DNA of 64,000 nt from Tieghemiomyces parasiticus. Lineage: Eukaryota > Kickxellomycota > Dimargaritomycetes > Dimargaritales > Dimargaritaceae. The translations under genes were made by a program, and so were the position numbers. The DNA is taken from NCBI GenBank assembly GCA_027575765.1, contig JANBPT010000098.1:1-64000 (forward strand). Direction: 5' to 3'. The notes below the pieces were generated by a model. It ran no database searches and was not told the origin of the DNA. It saw only the letters and a program-made list of their open reading frames with translations. How positions within the stretch are numbered: the first letter of the stretch is position 1; each line of letters begins with the position of its first letter. Shown in pieces: positions 45,558 through 56,410 of this stretch.

Positions 45558-48500
45558 TTACTGCGGCGGCGGGTTCTTGTTGCGCATACTCGGGGGAATG
45601 TAGCGGCTGGGGTTGGCCGACGGGGAGCCAGTAGAACCGGGCGTGGTGGCTGAGGTCGCCGTAGGGGTGACCTTGGGCGGCACAGTGGACGAAGGTGGGG
45701 AACTGGCGACAGGACGGGCCTCACCGAAGGGCGATGGACGGGATGGGCGGGCCGCTCCAGCAGCGGTCGTCGAAGGCGGGGCCGCAGAGGCGGAGGTCGG
45801 GGTAGTGACGGCCGGAGAGATGCCACCGGCACTGGGGGACGAGGCAGCACCACGCGGGCGCCAAGCGTTGGCCGAGCGGCGCAGCTCGGTGTAGGCGGGC
45901 GTAGTCGATTCCGTCGCCGCGGGTCGGGTCGGTGCCCCCGCAGTCGAAGGCACGTAACTGGTCGACGGGGTGGCCGTCGCCCCGGCGCGCCGGAAGCTCG
46001 GGACGTACTTGTTGGTGGCGGAGGCTTCGGCCTGGCGTTCCAGACGACGGGCCTCCTGACGGGCGGCCACTTCGGCCTCGCGGGCACGTTGCTTGACAGC
46101 CATCTCATCCAGGTGACGCATGCGTTCAGCCTCGGCTTCACGCGCGGCCGCTTCGCGCTCGAGGCGTTCCGCCTCCAGCTGGGCCTCCTCCTCCTTACGA
46201 CGCCGCTCCTCCTCCTCGCGGCGCACCCGCTCGGCCTCTTCGGCCTCCTTACGGGCACGTTCCTGTTCGCACAGGCGGTGGTACTCCTCGACGCGGTACT
46301 TCTTCTCAGCCGCAATCTTAGCCGCCAACTTGGCCTTGAGCCGCTGCAGTTCCTCGCTACGCCGCGACTCCAGCTTGGCCTTGAAACCCTGGTAGGACGG
46401 CAGCATGCGCCCCATCTGGGCCTTGCGAACCAGCCCCTCGGCGTGCGCCTGGCGCGACGTTTCCAGTTGGTGCTGGGCGGCCGCCTCGTGGAAGGCTCGG
46501 TCCGCCTTGCGCTGACGCTCATAGTCCTTCTCGAGCAGCGGGATCTCCTCCAGACGGTAGGCGCGGTGCATAAAGTCGAGTTGCTGACTGGCCGCCTTAC
46601 CGCGCTCCTCCTGCTCCTGCTTACTCTTCTCCAGTTGCTCGACCTGGAGTTCCATGAGCGTGTCCTTGTTCATGCGGGCCAGGTCCTCCTCGTCCACCTG
46701 CAGTCCGCCCTTGGCCTTAAGCGACTCGGCCAGGCGACGCGCCTCCTCCTTAGCGATGGCATCGCGTTCACGTTCGAGGCGTTCCACCTCACGGCGCCGT
46801 GTCTCCTCGGCCAGGCGGGTGCGCTCGGCCTCCAGCTCGCGCTGCACGTTAAGGGCCTTCTCGCGGGCCTCCTCCTTCTCGCGCCGGGCATTCAGAGTCT
46901 CGATGATCTCCTTGCGACGTTCAATGACCGCCTTGCGCTGCATGACGCGCTCGTGCTCCTCCTTCATCCGGTGGAGCGCAGTGGCCACGGCAGCGACGCG
47001 GGCCTCGACCTGGCGCTCCGACTGCTGGGGCTCGATGGCGCGGGTCAGGGCCTGCAGGCCACGGGCCAGGTGAGACAGTTGGCCGCGCACCTGGTCGGCC
47101 GGAGTGGGCTGCAGCTGCGGGCCGCTGGCGGCGGCGTGCGCCGACTCGCCAAACACGTCACTGGTAAAATGGATGGTGCGAGCACGGTAATCCACGCGCA
47201 GGGGGAACTCGCCGCGGCGGCAGCCGTTGACGATGAACCGTTCGAGCTGGGCCGGGCCGTAGCTCAGCGGGGCCGGGAAATCCACCAGTTGCTTAAGGTG
47301 ATCCATCTTGATGACGGTGTAGACCTGGGACAGCTGCTGGAACAGGCGGGTCACCATGCACACCTGCAGAGCCTTGACGTACTTGCCCTGCTCGGGGTGG
47401 GCACTCAGTTCGACCAGGAAGGGCGACACGGTGCGGCAGATGGAGAGCGGGTGGAACTTCTCCTCCATTTGGCTGTAGAAGGCACGCAGGGCCGGGCTCA
47501 CCTTGGCCAGGACGCCGGCGGTAGTCAGGTCGGCAATCAGAGTGGCGCGCTTGGGGGCGTGGGTCAAACCCAACAGGCCGCCCAGGCGTTGGTCACGAAC
47601 CTTGTTCTCGTCCACATCCATGGTGGCCACGCGCAGGGAGGAGTCAATGATGGGCACGGCCATGGTGGCCAGCACCACGTTGGTGGCGATGCGCTCCAGA
47701 TCCTTGGCCTCGATGTTCTTGGCGTGCAGGCGCACCGTCTCATAGTACTTGTGCCAGGCAGCGGCGTGGAACAGCTGGTTGCCGCTCACGGTCATGATGC
47801 GCGTCAGCTTTTCATAGTAGTTGACCAACAGGCTGGGCTTGGGCAGGCGCTTGCTGCTGGCCAGGAGGATATGAATGTCCTCGATTGAGCGGAAGGCCTC
47901 CTGCCACAGCTCAAGTTCGGTGGCCACGTGGAGCTGGCCGTAACGCAGCTCAGTGTGGCGCTGAAGGGACTCGGGGTCCTGGAGGTTCACGCCGTGGGTC
48001 TGGTTACCAGACTTGACGATGGCGGCCAAGTGGGTGCGCAGCTTCTCGCATAGGCGACGAAATTCGTTCTTGCGCTCAAATTTGAGGCAGAAGGTCAGGG
48101 CCTGGTTGGCCACAGCCTGGTAGATGGTCTCGAGGCGAGCGTTGTTACGCAGGGTGTCGAGCACGTTGCGGTAGCTCTCCCACAGAAACTTGAGCCACGG
48201 GGTCACGATGCCACGGTCGGTACGGTCCTTATCCTGTTCGTCGCTGACGGCGCTCATGAGAATGGACTCGGGGCTCTCGGTGGCCTCCAGGTCCTCGAGC
48301 TTGCCAACGGTGATCTGGTTGGCCTTGGCCTGGGCGGCCTGGACCTTGGCGTCGGCCTGCGAGAGCAGCTCCATAACGACGGTACCGATGGTGTTAACGT
48401 TGGTGTTTTGGCACATGTTGCGGTAGTTTTGCAGGGCGTCCTTGATATCCTGGCCGCGGCGGTCGGCCACACAGATGGTGATGAGGCGGAGCATGATGGG

Positions 48501-48647
48501 CTCCAGGACCGACACCGGGGTGCCGCGGGTGCGCTTGGAGATGAGTACATCCTTGAGGGTGGTGAGGGCGACCTCCTTCTGGCCTACGGCCAGGAGGTCG
48601 TTGCTCTTACTGAGGGCGTTTTCGGGCTTGACGAAAACGGGCGCCAT
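45558..48647 (-). CDS. TIF32: Translation initiation factor eIF3 subunit a (TIF32/RPG1)
   Basis: An intronless 1029-residue protein. It begins MAPVFVKPENALSKSNDLLA, the conserved start of eIF3a. The N-terminal helical repeats and PCI domain (to about 510) include TPWLKFLWESYRNVLDTLR and the winged helix near FPLRVDYRARTIHF. A long charged coiled coil (about 530-880) follows, rich in Glu/Arg/Ala (ERRKEIIETLNARREKEEA). The tail is Pro/Ser/Thr-rich. The subunit scaffolds eIF3 on the 40S ribosome in the cytosol. Length is close to other fungal eIF3a (about 960-1100) and lacks the metazoan DRGPRR-type repeats. Strong codon bias (C/G third positions) creates long antisense open frames, up to 599 codons, that are artefacts. 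Confidence 0.98.
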   Translation of the reverse strand: MAPVFVKPENALSKSNDLLAVGQKEVALTTLKDVLISKRTRGTPVSVLEPIMLRLITICVADRRGQDIKDALQNYRNMCQNTNVNTIGTVVMELLSQADAKVQAAQAKANQITVGKLEDLEATESPESILMSAVSDEQDKDRTDRGIVTPWLKFLWESYRNVLDTLRNNARLETIYQAVANQALTFCLKFERKNEFRRLCEKLRTHLAAIVKSGNQTHGVNLQDPESLQRHTELRYGQLHVATELELWQEAFRSIEDIHILLASSKRLPKPSLLVNYYEKLTRIMTVSGNQLFHAAAWHKYYETVRLHAKNIEAKDLERIATNVVLATMAVPIIDSSLRVATMDVDENKVRDQRLGGLLGLTHAPKRATLIADLTTAGVLAKVSPALRAFYSQMEEKFHPLSICRTVSPFLVELSAHPEQGKYVKALQVCMVTRLFQQLSQVYTVIKMDHLKQLVDFPAPLSYGPAQLERFIVNGCRRGEFPLRVDYRARTIHFTSDVFGESAHAAASGPQLQPTPADQVRGQLSHLARGLQALTRAIEPQQSERQVEARVAAVATALHRMKEEHERVMQRKAVIERRKEIIETLNARREKEEAREKALNVQRELEAERTRLAEETRRREVERLERERDAIAKEEARRLAESLKAKGGLQVDEEDLARMNKDTLMELQVEQLEKSKQEQEERGKAASQQLDFMHRAYRLEEIPLLEKDYERQRKADRAFHEAAAQHQLETSRQAHAEGLVRKAQMGRMLPSYQGFKAKLESRRSEELQRLKAKLAAKIAAEKKYRVEEYHRLCEQERARKEAEEAERVRREEEERRRKEEEAQLEAERLEREAAAREAEAERMRHLDEMAVKQRAREAEVAARQEARRLERQAEASATNKYVPSFRRAGATATPSTSYVPSTAGAPTRPAATESTTPAYTELRRSANAWRPRGAASSPSAGGISPAVTTPTSASAAPPSTTAAGAARPSRPSPFGEARPVASSPPSSTVPPKVTPTATSATTPGSTGSPSANPSRYIPPSMRNKNPPPQ

Positions 48648-49733
48648 ACTGAAAAGCCGAGTAAAAGAGCGATGGCGATGAGGGGAGTTGATGCAAAGTG
48701 CAGGATGGGTGGGGTGAGATCACAGCAGATGAGCGAGATCCGGCGGTGCTTAAGGGAGGCGAGGGAAACTCCTAGACGGTAAACTAAACTGATGCCGCGC
48801 AAAAAGGAACAAGTAGTTGGGGATACGTGGATCAACCCAGAGATGAGGTGGTAAGGAGGAGGGGGAGGGCGGTCTGGATCGGATCGCATATAGGCTTAGG
48901 CCTATCGGATACTGCCCTGCGGCGCTGTCGAGATCTAACGGCCCCACGTTGAGGTGCGAGACACTCCGCTGCCATTATGATGAATGGGGGGGAGGGGTGA
49001 TAATAGGCTGAACCCCGTAACGACTACTCCCGCTGTTCAGCCATTCCTGGCGTTGAAGGGGGCAGGCGGGGTAGCAAAAGTATACCACCGATACTGGCGG
49101 TCCAGCGGTGCCAGTCCTTTTTTCACTGCCTCCCCTCCCCATTTACCCCAGAGGCTCCTGCACACGCTGCTAACGTCTGTCTATCACGTGATGATAATTA
49201 CAATCTGGTGGGATAGGTTCCACTAGCCGTCGAGCAACCATCTCCACAACAGTACGTAATTACACTGGCTTCAAAATCTTCAGGGTGCGCACTAGGGTAT
49301 TACCATTCCACCACCTGCTAATTATAGTGCCTCTCAACAAGGAACTGCCAGAGGGCACCATATCTTCGTACTGCTTAATACCAGCCGCAGGGACAATAGT
49401 GGCCCAGACCTTTGGTTTGGTAACGTCATATACTAGCTACAGTCCGCGTCGCATGTCACCCACGGGGATACGAGTTAAAAGGGTACAGGGGATACATTGC
49501 ACAGGGTGCTAACTAGATAGAGGAAAAATGCGGAAACAAGAACTTGTAAGGGTGGTCAAAAGTGGGGTAGGTTGGTCAGGGTGGATATATCGGCAGCGCA
49601 AGGCGGGGGCAAAACCACGAAAGGAAATAATGAGGAGCGAACGAGGTCGCCCACCGAAGTACAAGTGCAGGTGCGAAGGTACTGGACACCGGGTAAGGAT
49701 TGGCGAGTGAAACAATTGCAGGGCTAATGACGT
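48648..49733. other. Intergenic, no gene recognised
   Basis: 1.09 kb between the Rab5 stop and the eIF3a start (both minus). The eIF3a leader side is purine-rich on the plus strand. No gene or repeat family recognised. Confidence 0.6.
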
Positions 49734-51313
49734 TTAACAGGCGCAGTTGCCGGCCGCGTTGCTGGCCCCGCCGTTGCTGAGATCTACGGAAGGGCGGTTA
49801 GCCCCGGAAGCACTGGTGCGGCCGCCCTTTTGAGACTGTTTCTGGCTGTCGAGCGGCATCTTCTTGGCGATGGCCTTGAAGAGGTCGCCCACATTGGCGC
49901 CTGTCTTGGCCGACGTCTCCTGGAAAAGCAAACCAGCCTCATCGGCATAGGCCTGGGCCTCCTCAGCAGGCACGGCCCGGCGGGACGTCAGGTCGTTCTT
50001 ATTACCCACGAGAGCAATAACAATATCGGGGTCCGCTTGGCGCTGAAGTTCCTTGACCCACGTCTTGGCCTTCTCGAAGGAGGCCTCCTGCGTTATGTCG
50101 AACACAACCACCGCGCACTGGGCGTTGCGGTAGTACATGGGCGCCAGACTCTGTAGGTTGAAAGAAGGACACAGGGAAGGGGGTTTGGGCAACGATGAGT
50201 ATCGACATTTGGCTGGTCGGGTTCGAATACCTTGGATTCTAGGGTAATGGCCAGATGGGTGTACGGCCCAGCGTCCTGTGTGGACGGCCGCTTACCTTGT
50301 AACGCTCCTGACCGGCAGTATCCCTGATTATAAATAACAAATGCGCGAGGTATGGGACAGGCGAGGGTAGGATAGGTGAGAAGGTGGAGGTCCATGGTAT
50401 GGAGCAGTCGGAACCCCGATGAAGGTTCAAGCCGAGCTGCCGCAGCCAAAGACGCACGGCCTGATCGTGGCTTTGACGAGCGGGGCACCCGCACTTACCA
50501 AATCTCAAACTTGACGGTGGTCTGATCGTCGACAGGTACGACCTGGGTGAAGAAGGCGGCTGCGGTAGGGAAGGGCGGCGATGGTTTACAGACCAGGCGT
50601 AATAAAGGCTTGTAGGCGTGTGAGCACCGAGTTCTGGAGACCTTAGCTGACATATTGTTAACCTCATTCTTTCGATGTCACAATCAAGCAGGGTAGGGGG
50701 GGCACACACTTACCTCCAATGGTACTCTCTCGGTAGTCATCGAATTGGTCCTTGACGAACCGGACAACCAAGCTGGTGGACAGAGAGGGGGAGGCGGGAA
50801 AGGCACGAGGGCGTGGTTAGCAGCTGAACTGCGGACGGTAGGTCGAAAGCCAACGGAAGAACCGGGCTTCCCGTACAAGATTACAGACTGTGCAAGGAGT
50901 ACGGCCAGGCGGCATCACACCTAGCCTACGTGTCGCCCGAGGACCTACCTAGACTTGCCCACGGCGGACTCGCCTGTGGTTTAGAATGGACAGGGAATAA
51001 GGATGGGGTGTCAGTTCTATGGTTAGAAACTATCCAGCGTGTTATGTATGGCAAGGCTATCTACGCGTAGTACAGGCACCTGGTCACCTAGCACATTGAC
51101 CAGCAGCCGAGGGAAACTGGAGTGCACCAACCTCGCCCTCCCAAGGGTGCACGCCTCGTCACGGTGTCAAGGTCTCAGATATTCTGCCAAGACGGTGGCA
51201 TTGCGGCGCCACAGCATGAGGGAATTTCGGCCTCCTACACACTTACCGAGCAATACCAGCTTAAAGTTGAACGTCTTGGTGGCGCCGGCACCTGAGCCGC
51301 GGGAGATAGACAT
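49734..51313 (-). CDS. YPT5: Rab5-type small GTPase (Ypt5/Vps21), six exons
   Basis: Exons (minus): 51247-51313, 50949-50973, 50714-50772, 50499-50559, 50296-50323 and 49734-50150. Total 657 nt, 218 residues. G1 is GESAVGKSS, split across the 25-nt exon 2; switch I is [12 protein letters not shown]3 is [21 protein letters not shown]4 is GNKNDL; G5 is ETSAKTG. The C-terminus ends NCAC, a double-cysteine prenylation site. [20 protein letters not shown] and the effector region are typical of Rab5, so the protein should control early endosome fusion and vacuolar sorting. Donors are GTAAGT, GTAGGT, GTAAGT, GTAAGT and GTAAGC. All phases close. Two exons under 30 nt make the gene easy to misannotate. 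Confidence 0.96.
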
Positions 51314-52709
51314 GACGGTGACGGGTGGGAGGTAGCGGTACGGGATGGAATGTGGGTCGGAGGGAATAGGCTTGCGCGTACGGCTGCTAGATGGGGTCGA
51401 CGGGGTAGGAGAATAAGTGAGCGAAAATTGGGTGTAGAGGTGGATGCGGACAGTGGGTCAGTGGCCAGCAAAGGGAAATGGAACTGTAAGGTGTGGTGGT
51501 GTTGAAAAAGGGGGCTGAGTGGTGCAGTTGAGGTCTTGGCGGGCGGGAGGGGCACAATGAATAAGGGTCGATGTAAATGAGACCAAGAGCGTGGACGTAA
51601 GCGGCGGGAAAACTCAGCGAGTCTCGGTTATGTGGGTGGCACCAGAGGGGAGGGGGAAGTCGGAAGACAGCAGATGAGCTCGGGGGAGCGGTGGTGGTGG
51701 TTGTGGCTACCGTTGCTGGTGGTCAGGCGTTCCATTGCCTCCCCTCGTCCCACTAGCTAATAGCAAGGTGTCGTCACCTACTCCCGCACGTCGTCTTTTC
51801 TCACCATGTACGTGGTAGCACCCCCCCCCACCCATCCCTACGGAGGGCCTACGCCTGTACCCATTTACGCTACGAGCGACGTTTTCGATGGCGCGGCCTA
51901 GCCTGGGCCGGTAACCAGTGGCACGCGAAATGGCTCGGGAGACAGAAACAATGACCTGAGGCTCAAGGTTTGACCCCCCCCCGGCGTTGTAGCGCAGATG
52001 AACGCTTGAGGATATGTAACGGGCGATGGCGCTTTGTCGCTATTCCCCCTCCCCACTGTACCGCATCATCAATCGGTGCCGTGATTGTCCTTGCCGAGTG
52101 GGCCGCGGGGTATCACCTCCCCATCTGTTAAACCAAAGTTGCCAGCGGGTCTTCACAATCCTACCAACCTAGCTGGCTAGTGCTACTTGCCCAAAGCTCT
52201 AATCACCGGGCGTCGAGGAAACGGTGGTAGATCATGAGTATCCTCAAACGCACCACAGGATCCAAGGGGCTCGTCAGGTGCAAAAGATGGTTATCGTTCG
52301 GACCCAGCATTGGCCCTATTACGATGGCCCCCTCCCCCACGCTCTCACCATCGCTTGAATACCACATGACCTCCCGCCTACTATTGCCTCTAGGGACACC
52401 TTACCCCACAGCAGGTGCGAGGCTAAACTATATGTATTTGTTTCCGCAGGCATTTCACGGGTCTAGGTATGTGCAGCGGTGTGGCTGGGCTTGCAACACG
52501 CCCTACTGCTCGGCGGGAGCTGGTGAGCTGAAATAAAGAAAAAAAAAGAAACAGTAGAATTCTGAAAGCTTTGCCGCTCCTTCCGCACTGGTCCCAGACA
52601 GCTCGCCGAAGGAGGGGTGACTGTGTGTCCCGCCAAAACCAACCTCCCCTTGAATATAGCTAGAAATCTACACTTACGCTTTTCCTACATCACCACAGCC
52701 TTGTACAAT
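51314..52709. other. Intergenic, no gene recognised
   Basis: 1.4 kb between the divergent Rab5 and PPR-like starts. The Rab5 side is purine-rich on the plus strand. C runs of nine or ten lie at about 51822 and 51974. No gene recognised. Confidence 0.6.
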
Positions 52710-54263
52710 ATGAATCAACCAACCCGCTTGTCATTAGTATCGAGATGCGTGCGCTGGGGGTTCCCCCCGTTGCATCGGTCACCACTACGTATGCCACCTC
52801 GCCTGGGTGTCCCGTGTCGCCTGCTGACCTCGCCCGCCACCACTACTGACCGGGACGCGGCCGTGTCACAAATGGCTTCGTTCGACGTCGGCCCAGGCCT
52901 TTTCCTGCCCGACCACCTAGCCTCCCAAGTGGCCGCCTTCGAACGACAGCTGGAAGCCACTTACACGCCGGCCGAGTTCAAGCTGGCGGCCACCATGTTC
53001 CACCGACTACGCGCCGGCGGTTTGCAGCCTACCCGGACCATGTACATTAGCCTCGTGGGCTCTGCGCTCGTCCACCATGACTTTGACCAGTCAGAGCGCT
53101 ACCTGCGGGATTACCAGGCCCAGTTCGGTCTGCCGGTCCGGCCCGGGGGCCCTCAATTCGACCAGACTTTGATAACCCTAATGGAACAGAAAGGCCATGA
53201 AAATGACTCGATCGTCCTGTCCACTTACGATCTACTTACGCGGCATGGGTTTACCATCGGGCCTGCCGCCCGGTCACGGCTGGTATCGGTATTCTGCCAC
53301 CACAACCGCTGGCCAACGGCCGCCGGCTGGGCCATCCACCTACTCGGTACCCCGGACCACCCAGTATCAGACCACACCCTCAAGCTTCTCCTCGATCGTA
53401 TGCCGTACGAGGCGCCGGGCGACGCGGCGAACACCGAGTTGTGCCACAGCCTCGCCCGGGCGGCTAACCGCTACGTGGAACGCTATGGTTTTGTTCGGAA
53501 CCGTAACCCCCTGCTGTACCGACTGATGCGGATCAATAACCACTTTGAAATGTACGCCAGTACCTGTTCACTCTGGCAGAAATTCTTCATAGAGCCCTCC
53601 CTCGACGACCTTAAGACCCCCAGCTCTGTCACACCCTCAACATCACCGGTGAATTACCCCAAGACTTCGTCGCAAGACGCCTCGGCGGATGACACCCGGT
53701 GGCAGCCAGGCTTTAACTTGCAGCCCTGGCACCGGGCTACTGTACAGACCATCGCGCTGGTCACTGAGGCTATCGGTTATGGAAATAATGTGCAGACCCT
53801 GCCAGAGTTGATCCGGTACTGCCTTACCTTCCGAGTCCAGTTGCACAGCGTGAACTACCGTCATCTGGTTGTGGCTTTCTGTCGCCATGGCGACGTGGAA
53901 AGCGCGGTTCGTGTGCTCACCTACCTCGTTCCCCGGGCGGTGGTGGCCCAGGACCGGCCCTCGCGCTACGCCATCACCACCATTCTCCGCCTGGCCCGCC
54001 TCCAGGGCCGCAACGATATCGGGTGGGACCTCGAGCAATGGCTGGTCGAGGCTTACCCGAGTTACGCTGCCGAGCTCCAGTCGGAGGGTCTGTTCAGGTC
54101 CCCCCGACAGTATGACCCGCGATTCCCGCAAAGAAAGCACACCACCGTGAGCCCGCACTACATCATGAAGCTTCCCTACCGGACCCAGAATTCAGCCACG
54201 GGTGGAGGCAGCAGGATTCGGCGGCAGGAAAAAGCGAGTGCCATACCTGGCAATGGCGCTTAA
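52710..54263 (+). CDS. PPR-like mitochondrial helical-repeat protein
   Basis: A 517-residue intronless protein from the first ATG of the frame at 52710. The N-terminus (MNQPTRLSLVSRCVRWGFPP and on to about 50) is Arg/Ser/Leu-rich and free of acidic residues, a mitochondrial presequence. The body is helical with degenerate PPR-like units: AATMFHRLRAGGLQPTRTMY, SERYLRDYQAQFGLPV and YRHLVVAFCRHGDVESAVRV, each with the length and the Gly/Pro placement of a 35-residue PPR. Fungal proteins of this type usually bind mitochondrial transcripts or act in mitoribosome or RNA maturation. I do not recognise a specific orthologue, and the repeat assignment is by eye. A Ser/Thr/Pro-rich insert (about 315-345) interrupts the helices. 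The C-terminus is basic. Confidence 0.75.
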   Translation: MNQPTRLSLVSRCVRWGFPPLHRSPLRMPPRLGVPCRLLTSPATTTDRDAAVSQMASFDVGPGLFLPDHLASQVAAFERQLEATYTPAEFKLAATMFHRLRAGGLQPTRTMYISLVGSALVHHDFDQSERYLRDYQAQFGLPVRPGGPQFDQTLITLMEQKGHENDSIVLSTYDLLTRHGFTIGPAARSRLVSVFCHHNRWPTAAGWAIHLLGTPDHPVSDHTLKLLLDRMPYEAPGDAANTELCHSLARAANRYVERYGFVRNRNPLLYRLMRINNHFEMYASTCSLWQKFFIEPSLDDLKTPSSVTPSTSPVNYPKTSSQDASADDTRWQPGFNLQPWHRATVQTIALVTEAIGYGNNVQTLPELIRYCLTFRVQLHSVNYRHLVVAFCRHGDVESAVRVLTYLVPRAVVAQDRPSRYAITTILRLARLQGRNDIGWDLEQWLVEAYPSYAAELQSEGLFRSPRQYDPRFPQRKHTTVSPHYIMKLPYRTQNSATGGGSRIRRQEKASAIPGNGA

Positions 54264-54691
54264 CTGGTGTGCCTATAGATTGGCTTGAACTTCCCAAAGG
54301 GGTCATGCTAGGACATCGTACATCGACTTAGCTCCGGCTGGAATATAGCAAAGAAAACAGTGGTTAGCTAAAACGATAGGGAAGTACCCCGTAACTTTAG
54401 CTTGATAAATTTCTTATGGTACCCCCCCTCCTTGAACTTGTATCCCAAATGGGGATTAATGCGGAGCTGGGATAGACCTCAAATAGAGGAGGCTGTCCGA
54501 AAACATCCGCGTTAGAAGCCGTCACTTACCCGACTTAAAGTCCACCGACATTCCTAGTGCGCATGGCCAATGCACATTTCTTCAGTCCTTACTATCCTGT
54601 CCGCGCTCCATTCACCAGCTCTCGCCCTGCACATTGCTACAATACTTTTGGACTCTCGAATCCTCGGCCCACTCATCAATTCCGAAAGCCC
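54264..54691. other. Intergenic, no gene recognised
   Basis: 428 bp between the PPR-like stop and the SPF45-like start, same strand. A C7 run lies near 54423. The last 100 bp are pyrimidine-rich leader. Confidence 0.6.
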
Positions 54692-56155
54692 ATGTCACTC
54701 TACAAAGGTCTACCCATTGCCAAAAAGGCCGGGGATGCGACCACCGGGTCTACCACCAGCGGTGACAGGAAAACGGACGGTCCGTCCGACCGTGCAGCCA
54801 GTGCTTGTAAGTGTTGTTGGGTAGCCCATCCGTGCTGCCTGTGTCACTACGGAGTCGGCGATCGTGGTAGGCCCGCTCCATGAAAACCCTGCTTGCGGGT
54901 CCTATCCTCAAACTACCAATGCTAACCTGTCAATGTCGCGGTTGTTGCTGTTGTTTTATCGCCTCCCCCCCTAACCACCATGTCACTGCTACCCACCCTC
55001 ACTGCACTCTGCCATATGGGTCGTCAGCCGGTTGGAACACTGTCTTTGCCAACCCAGTCAGTCGCAAGAAGCCGTTGGCGACCAGCAGCAAATCATCCCT
55101 TCCATTGGGCTCGTCAGTGGCCCGGCCACCGGTAATGACCTCCCAACGATCGACCGCCGAGACCAGTAACGCGCCGGCTACCACCACCATCACTGCTTCT
55201 GCCACTGCCACCACCCTCTTTGCCGAAAGTCAAATGTCAGGTGCCGCCCCGTTTACCCTCCAAACGGGCACCCACTCGGCATCCATCCACCCAAGCCCAC
55301 CCGCCGCATCCTCAAGCAAACCCCCGCCCGCTAAAGGCAAGGCTCGGCCAGCCGGCCACGACCCACTATCGAACCTGGACCGCGAATACCATCTATTGGC
55401 GCCTAACCATTATGACCGGTGCCGGGCCGCCCTGGACCGGCAGCGCGAGGAGGCCGAGGCCGAACGCGAGCGTCGGCGCCGCGAAGTGCGCGAGGAACGC
55501 CAGCAGCGGCGTCGGGAGGCCAAACGTGGTAAGCGTCGATCCACAACAGACCCGGCCAGCCAAGTAGACGCCTCTGCCGATACCGAGACTGAGGCCAGAA
55601 TCGTTGACGTCAAGCAGACAGAAGTCGTCTCACCGGTCATTATTCTCTGTAATATGGTAAGCTCACCTCCCTCCCCATATAATTACCGTTTGTCATGATC
55701 ACAGCTACTCGAGACCTCTCTATATAGATTTTTTTTTCTGTTGTTGTTGCTGAGAGGATACGATGTGCGAGGAAGGAGTAGTAAGGGGGGGAGCTCAACC
55801 ACTCACTTCTCTACTTCCCCGTAAAGGCTCTAACTCTGGTTCATACTCCATCATGCTATCCCGGCCACATATCCAACTACCGCCCCCTCCATCTAGGTCA
55901 ACCCCGGCGAGGTAGATCCGGACCTGCAACAGGAAACCTCCGAAGAGTGTCAAAAGTATGGACCCGTTACCAAATGCCTGGTCTACGAGGTGAGTATAGA
56001 GAAGCTGGTAACATCATGGTAGGGAATCGCGTGGCTCTACAAGACAGCTGCCACTACAACCTCCCCCCCCTCAATACCCGCAATTCTTGCACATTTGGTT
56101 AGTTATCAGAACTCCCTCTTAATCTCACTACACCATTATCAATTCATTTGCACTC

Positions 56156-56198
<43 letters not shown>

Positions 56199-56410
56199 AA
56201 CACCAGGCCCCAGCTGGTCAACTTCCGGCAGAGGAGGCTGTGCGGATCTTCGTTGAGTTCGCTGATGTAGCTGCCGCCGATCGGGCCCGGCGGGACCTGC
56301 ATGGTCGTTTCTTCGGCGGGCGGCGGGTCACGGCCCGCCTGTTCGACCTTGATCGGTTCATGCGCTACGATCTAGCTCCCACCCCAGAAGAGCTACGTCT
56401 CGGCAGCTGA
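54692..56410 (+). CDS. RBM17: SPF45/RBM17-like splicing factor with UHM, no G-patch, four exons
   Basis: CDS = 54692-54806, 55028-55656, 55897-55989 and 56207-56410, 1041 nt, 346 residues. The N-terminus MSLYKGLP resembles SPF45 (MSLYDDLG). SGWNTVFANP is at the exon 1/2 join. LSNLDREYHLLAPNHYDRCR and an Arg/Glu coiled region match the SPF45 segment LADEYDPMFPNDYEK. The C-terminal UHM is clear: VVSPVIILCNMVNPGEVD, EECQKYGPVTKCLVYE, EEAVRIFVEFADV and the Arg-X-Phe loop in HGRFFGGRRV. SPF45 binds ULM motifs of SF3B1 and others and promotes splicing of short or unusual introns. The G-patch that normally precedes the UHM is absent from all exons. Intron 3 has a (CT) microsatellite as its polypyrimidine tract. 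Confidence 0.88.
56159..56197 (+). repeat. CT dinucleotide microsatellite at a 3' splice site
   Basis: About 39 nt of uninterrupted CT repeats end nine bases before the acceptor AG of SPF45-like intron 3 (55990-56206). It occupies the place of the polypyrimidine tract. Confidence 0.95.

Noticed and set aside
45395..46522. A 375-codon minus-strand frame overlapping the end of eIF3a
   Set aside because: It is the shifted-frame shadow of the Glu/Arg/Ala-rich eIF3a tail and consists mostly of Arg and Pro.
46089..47888. A 599-codon open frame on the plus strand
   Set aside because: It is antisense to the eIF3a coiled-coil and PCI regions; its Leu/Gly/His-rich sequence results from strong third-position G/C bias of the real gene.
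50210..50240. B-box-like GGTTCGAATAC in Rab5 intron 5
   Set aside because: No A box at tRNA distance and no cloverleaf on either strand; it lies inside a well-supported intron.
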